Shown piece by piece: positions 59,392 to 64,000 of a stretch of DNA of 64,000 bases (position 1 is its first letter; each line of letters opens with the position of its first letter). Source of the stretch: Aquanectria penicillioides. Its lineage: Eukaryota; Ascomycota; Sordariomycetes; Hypocreales; Nectriaceae. The DNA lies in the NCBI GenBank assembly GCA_003415625.1, contig PYIU01000006.1:3348001-3412000 (forward strand), in the 5' to 3' direction. Under the pieces are notes generated by a model. That model saw nothing but the letters and a program-made list of their open reading frames with translations. It made no database searches and was not told the DNA's origin. The position numbers and the translations under genes were made by a program.

Positions 59392-60343
59392 TCAGTTCAG
59401 GATTGCTTCAATTTTCATTTCTCCTCGCTTTCGCCTCCAGTAATTGGTTGTTTGCAACATCTCTGGGCATCCCTCTAATAAAAAACCCCATCTTTTAAAG
59501 AAATCGGGGCTGAATTCCCACCCACTTGCGTCCCATGATTCTCCCCAAATTAACAAGGAGGCTGGGGAGTCGGCTTGCAAATTCAGCAAATCGCAGCACA
59601 GTTCGTCGCACACTTGGTCCTCATCCAGCTGCCCGCTCTGGATTCCTCGCAGAATGTTGTCTCTCATACGAGGAAAAGGGAACAGATCTAGCCATGAATG
59701 GTGTTTGATGGTCTTTTGCAGGGCGGTTGGCTGGAGATGCACAGGCAGCGATTGCGATGCGTCGGCGGATTGCGGACCGTGAAGGTTAAAGAGCGACGCG
59801 TGGTCATCATTCTCGAGGAATTCGACGGGAATTCGCAGCACCAGCGAGTTCCGAACCAAGGCGTCGAACGAGCCGAGGCGGGTGAGGCCTGGAAGATCCC
59901 GAGGCGTTGGTAGGTTGAGGGTCCAATTTGTCGAAGCGGTCTGCAGAAAGTCCAACACGGGCTGGCGGAGGCTGGGGCTTCGCATGATCATGAAGATGGA
60001 ATAATCGCCCAGTATCACCCCGATCGACCTTGGGTCACGGGCCTGGGCTGGAGGCGTCTCGCGCACGCTGGCGACTTGCATCTCGGCGGGCTTGGACGAC
60101 GAGGGCTCGTCATTCGAAGCAAGCCGCGTCTGATGTCTTCTCTTTCCTGCTTCAATCAGCAAACCACGCGCGTCGATAGACTGTCGATGAGAACGAACGA
60201 TAAGCCCGCTGGTTGAGGCGGTTCTGGCGTCTCCTCCGTTCGGCGCCGCTCGCCACCCCGGTCCAGTCGTCTCCCTGGTCCCAGGCTTCTGGCAACTGAG
60301 GCGTCATCATGGTGAGTCTGATCGGCTGGCCAGCTCGAGGCAT
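59392..60343 (-). CDS. bZIP/DUF3425 transcription factor (intact paralogue)
   Basis: 299 residues. The basic region RRRRQNRLNQRAYRKRR is split by an intron (60147-60198, GTTCGT donor) in the Arg codon after Tyr. There is little leucine zipper. DUF3425 occupies the C-terminal two thirds and includes TRLGSFDALVRNSLVLRIP, HHSWLDLFPFPRMRDNILRG, LLIWGESWDASGWEF and KRWGFLLEGCPEML. Frame intact. The start is the ATG at 60343; two more ATG codons follow at 60310 and 60307. It lies next to tailoring genes and is a candidate regulator. A broken relative sits at 13485-14340 with the same intron position. Confidence 0.8.
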
Positions 60344-60755
60344 GGATGTGAGGGCATCGTTGACCGTCGCAGGTGAGCGGGGCGATATATGTAGTGTGCT
60401 TATCCCCCTGCGTGGGTAATGCGTCAAAGCCTGGGCTCGGCTTGATCTAGCCAAATCAGCTCATCTCAAGCCTCATCCATTGGTGGCGGCTATTAGTCGA
60501 GTCCGGCCCCTCCAAAGTGTCTCCACCGAGGATCCGAGCTCCAAACGTGCCGGTGACGTCTTGTTCTATCCAATGGACGCAGTTGAAGGTCACCGGATGT
60601 TGGAGTTCTTGAGGAGGTGGCTTGCGTACATCACAGTCAATCGCGATGCGAGTCACGTTGGTCGTCTAGGTATAAAGAGGGACTTCCATCTAGCCACTGT
60701 TCAATCCCAGCTCCTCCGTCATTCGATATTTATTCTTTGAACGCAAGCAGGCAGC
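60344..60755. promoter_or_regulatory. Divergent intergenic region between the bZIP and SDR genes
   Basis: About 410 bp. It contains the SDR TATA box. Both promoters lie here. Confidence 0.45.
60671..60678 (+). promoter_or_regulatory. TATA box of the SDR gene
   Basis: TATAAAGA lies 85 bp before the ATG at 60756. Confidence 0.5.
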
Positions 60756-61667
60756 ATGCCGAGTGTCAAATTCACCGCGGATGATATTCCAGACCTCGCT
60801 GGCCAGGTCATCATTGTCACTGGAGGCAATGTCGGTCTGGGATTCGAGACGATAAAACAGCTGGCCAAGCACAACCCTGCCCGCATTTACCTTGCTGCGC
60901 GCTCTCAGGAGAAAGCCGAAGCTGCCATCAAGGAGCTTGTCCAGTCCAACCCCAAGTCATCTCCAGTCTCCTTCCTCAAACTCGACCTCTCTTCATTTGC
61001 CAGCGTCAAGGATGCTGCTGCAACATTCAAGCAGTTGGAGACCCGCCTAGACATCCTCGTCAACAATGCAGGAGTTATGATGATCCCCGAAGGACTGACA
61101 AAGGAGGGTTACGAAATCCAGTTTGGAACCAACGTCATGGGCCCTGCGTTGTTTACCCAGCTCCTCCTCTCGGTGGTTCAAGAGACTGCTAAATCTAACC
61201 CCGAGGCACGCATTGTCAATCTTGCTTCAGCTTCTGAAAACTTGGCCCCGAATGATATATACAAATTCGACCAACTCAAGACCACCATGGCAGACCGCAA
61301 CACCACAGGGCGTTATTGCATCTCAAAAATAGCCGACATACACTACACCAACTCTTTGTCCCAACGGTACAAGGATGTCAAGATTCTGAGTGTTCACCCG
61401 GGCATGGTGGCAACCAATCTCCACCACAATTCTACCGGAATGTTCCTGAAGCCTTTCCTTAACGTGGCCGTGCGTGCGTTCGCAACGCCCCTCGAAAAGG
61501 GTGCGCTGTCGCAGATATGGGCCGCAGTCAGCCCGGATGCTAAGTCTGGAGAGTATTACAGTCCAGTGGGTATACCTGGGAAAGGGTCAAAGGCGAGCCA
61601 GAACCGAGAGCTGGGAGAGGAGCTGTGGAAGTGGATTCAAGAAGAACTGAAGCCACACCTTCCATAG
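60756..61667 (+). CDS. Short-chain dehydrogenase/reductase
   Basis: 303 residues, one exon. Cofactor motif TGGNVGLG near residue 22, an Arg in LAARSQEKAE that suggests NADPH, the NNAG motif, Ser in NLASASE, and the catalytic Tyr-x-x-x-Lys in RYCISK. The layout is that of the fungal SDRs related to retinol and WW-domain oxidoreductases (GMVATNLHHN block after the active site). Substrate unknown. Its closeness to the NRPS-like reductase, dioxygenase and regulators suggests an aldehyde- or ketone-reducing step of the same pathway. Confidence 0.9.
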   Translation: MPSVKFTADDIPDLAGQVIIVTGGNVGLGFETIKQLAKHNPARIYLAARSQEKAEAAIKELVQSNPKSSPVSFLKLDLSSFASVKDAAATFKQLETRLDILVNNAGVMMIPEGLTKEGYEIQFGTNVMGPALFTQLLLSVVQETAKSNPEARIVNLASASENLAPNDIYKFDQLKTTMADRNTTGRYCISKIADIHYTNSLSQRYKDVKILSVHPGMVATNLHHNSTGMFLKPFLNVAVRAFATPLEKGALSQIWAAVSPDAKSGEYYSPVGIPGKGSKASQNRELGEELWKWIQEELKPHLP

Positions 61668-62026
61668 TGATATGGATGCTTTGTGGAACCAAATGAATTG
61701 GACCAGCACTAAACAACTTCTCTTACGTTTGCCAGTTAATTGAGCCTGATGTTGTAATTTCTATAAGCAACTCTTCAACATATATCTCACAAGTGCGCAT
61801 TGGAATGATTGCGTTATCCACGTATGATTAATAAGGCGGTGTTAATTCACCAACTGAAGAGTTCTGAATATATTTCCATCTCCCTTCTTCGACTTCCTTT
61901 ATGGAATGGCAAGAATTATGTCCCAACGGCTAATAGAGTGCTAATTTGCTCCTTGCTTGGCGCCGGTCTAAATACTAAACGACTAACAACGACTTAGTCA
62001 GGCCTTGAATCAAAACATACAGCTTT
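61668..62026. other. Convergent 3' intergenic region
   Basis: About 360 bp. No gene seen. It is likely the right border of the putative cluster. Confidence 0.4.
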
Positions 62027-63969
62027 CTACATTAAAGGAAAGCCATCACACCCTTCGCACGAACAATCATTCTCGCCCGGTACATCCTCAAAGACACCGC
62101 TATCACTGCCGGAGTAATTAGGGACGCTGGGAGGCATGCTAAACACGCTAGCGATTGAAGTCGACGAAGCATGTGAGGCAGAAGAAGCGGATGAAGCAGA
62201 ATATCTGGACGAGGCGCTCGTTTCAGGCGCTTTGGAACTCTTGTGGAGTTTGACCTCTCGCCCCCGTCGAGGAAATTGACTCTGCTTCAAGGCAAATCGT
62301 CTAGAGAGTATTGTATACTCTTCAACGAGGACCTCGATTTGCTGCTCCATTTCGCGGATCTTGGACCTGAGACGTTCTGATTTATCTGAGAGGCGTTTAT
62401 TTTCGGTGATCAGGCGCTTCGTTTCCTCTTCACGGTCGTTTTCAGAGCTCTGGCAAGAATTCTCACTAACTTTGGTGGGGACTTGGATTCCTTCCCCCAG
62501 AGAACGGCTCTTTTCCCTTGCTTGCCTGAGACTTCGATTCTCGTCATCCAGGGACTGAATTTCTTGTTTGAGATCATGGATACTCCTGGGAAGACTCGCA
62601 AGCTGAGCCTGACACGCTTGACGAAATAGGGCGACATCCCCTTCCCTTTCTACTACCTGCTCTAACTCGCCCTTGAGCTTTTCATTTTCAGCAATGGCAT
62701 TGCGGACGTTTTGGTTAATTATATTCTCAAGCTGGGCGAGTTGACTATTTATTGTAGAAGTTGACGAAGACTCAATTAACGTGGGGAGCTCAGGAGACCA
62801 CACGTTCGTCTGGTTCGACCCCAAGTTTGGTTGGCTGTCCTCGGTCATGAAAAAGGAATCAATGTCGTGAAAATCGGGCAAGTAGACTCGTTTGGCACCC
62901 AGGTGGCGTCGAATCGACTCTAGTGTTGGAGTGATGGGAACAACTTGTATGTCCCCAAAAATATCTATGGAGACGACATGGCCATAGAGTTCGCCGGTCG
63001 TCTCATTGACTACCCAAGATCCGGAATCTCCTTGGGTTACCTCTGTCGTAAAGATCAGCGATACAAGAAGTGTAACCTTAAGCATTGGGGGGACCTACTG
63101 GAAGGTTGTTCGACAACAAGATCATGGGTCTGAATGAAGCTTGTTCCAGGTTCTGTCATCAAATGAGTCGTAAAAAAGGAAAGTGACTCCTTCAGCTGGC
63201 CCTGTCGGTTTATTAGTACCACACGTTTGGGTTCTGCCCTGGCATAAGTCAACTTCAGCTCGGAAATTGATTTCTCAGTTATGCAGTCGTCGAAACTATG
63301 CCGGTCTTGCCCATGGCAATCCTGCTCCTGACCGTCCTGGAGCAGTTTGTTAGGTGGTACTTTCGACAGCAGCTCAATAATGGCCCAATCATAATTCTCT
63401 TCCGAACCAGTTCTGAATGTGTCGGAAACGACGGAACCGATGGCGATGGCGCCCCTCGTGGGTCTCTCATCCACCTTGACGCTTGTCTGGCCATATGGGT
63501 ACATTATAGGACCAGAAGGAGTGCGCGTATCCGTTTCAGACTCATCATCCGAGTCCGAGTCTGAATCTGAACTCTGAGAAGCCTCCAGCTTATATCGTGA
63601 ATTGTGCATCTTCTTCAAGGGATGCGCCGCCGCGAGCCCAAACAGACGAGTCGCTGCACCTTGAACCATGATAACACCCCCAAAGGTGGCAGTCGCAACT
63701 GCATCACCATCCGATATCTTGATTGGCATGCCACACCATGTATCTGTTCTCATATAGTCCGTAGAGACCTGAGCCTCGTCTGCTGCGAGCTGCGTGAGCT
63801 CTTTCTCGAGAACCAGGACACTAAAGTGAGACTTCAACTCTTCTTCGACATGCTTCTGGGAAAAGAATTTTCGTATCTTCTTTGCAATCTTCTTCCTGCA
63901 TAGGATGATAATGTAGAGCTTAGCTGTCTCGTAGGTATCTTTGCTACATCCCAAGTATTTCAATTTCAT
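62027..63969 (-). CDS. Chymotrypsin-fold serine protease with a C-terminal coiled coil
   Basis: About 628 residues. Residues about 75-330 look like a trypsin/chymotrypsin-fold domain with an intact triad: His116 in LAAAHPL, Asp194 in YDWAIIEL and Ser297 in TQGDSGSW. A Ser/Asp/Glu-rich insertion (about 131-150) separates His and Asp. Residues about 375-545 form a heptad-rich coiled coil, followed by a Ser/Ala-rich tract and an acidic Cys-containing end (ENDCSCEGCDGF). The intron 63043-63098 splices directly before the GDSGS motif and is in phase. No signal peptide, so the protein is probably intracellular. The start is the ATG at 63969, but the gene may begin outside the window because only 31 bp remain. 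Similar protease domains occur in fungal NLR and HET-associated proteins. Confidence 0.75.
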
Positions 63970-64000
63970 GGATATGTCACCACAATTCTCCTTGCCCTTC

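Overview
The window is nuclear DNA from a filamentous ascomycete, most likely a sordariomycete and probably Hypocreales. The evidence is many short introns (41-66 bp in most cases, one of 123 bp) with GTAAGT-type donors, CTAAC/CTAAT branch sites and CAG/TAG acceptors, together with typical Pezizomycotina families: a PNP-NACHT-ankyrin NLR, Zn2Cys6 regulators, bZIP/DUF3425 regulators, an A-T-R NRPS-like reductase, DUF3659 proteins and GH47. I recognised no rRNA, tRNA or CRISPR. All exon/intron structures were worked out by hand from reading frame, splice sites and family motifs.

Layout. 0-1.5 kb: repeats and homopolymers. 1.5-9.3 kb: a Ysc84/SYLF protein, an FSH1-type serine hydrolase, a GH47 class I alpha-mannosidase and a membrane-anchored pepsin-fold protein without catalytic Asp motifs. 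All four are interrupted by single-base deletions, mostly in short homopolymers. 10.4-14.3 kb is degenerate: a broken tandem copy of the pepsin-fold gene (two in-frame stops and a frameshift), a 660-bp MITE-like element with 39-bp terminal inverted repeats, and a broken bZIP/DUF3425 gene. 14.9-22.2 kb: an intact zinc alcohol dehydrogenase, an intact PNP-NACHT-ANK NLR with 17 ankyrin repeats, and an alkyltransferase-like (ATL) DNA-repair protein. 22.7-28.1 kb: a 1774-residue kinesin. 28.1-32.3 kb: 4.1 kb without a convincing gene. 32.3-35.2 kb: EME1 and a phosphoglycerate-mutase-like protein.

35.5-44.3 kb holds an unusual cluster: a 1410-residue DUF3659 repeat protein, a short DUF3659 protein, and two small proteins that share an alternating hydrophobic/charged tail. 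In both small genes an intron splits the last leucine codon of that tail. A small conserved N-terminally anchored protein with a GC-AG intron lies between them. This is my best candidate for an undescribed system.

44.5-61.7 kb looks like a secondary-metabolite cluster: a Zn2Cys6 regulator, a monocarboxylate-type MFS transporter, a second Zn2Cys6 regulator, the A-T-R reductase, a decayed sugar transporter, a TauD-type Fe(II)/2-oxoglutarate dioxygenase, an NAD(P)-binding Rossmann protein, an intact bZIP/DUF3425 regulator and a classical SDR. A plausible reading is that the A-T-R enzyme activates a carboxylic acid and reduces it off the carrier domain, and that the dioxygenase and dehydrogenases tailor the product. 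At the right edge is a chymotrypsin-fold protease with an intact triad joined to a long coiled coil.

The large genes (kinesin, NLR, DUF3659, NRPS-like) read clean over several kb each. The one-base deletions concentrate left of 8.1 kb, with isolated ones at about 11.95, 13.68 and 55.28 kb. Local assembly error is therefore at least as likely as real gene decay for the left block.
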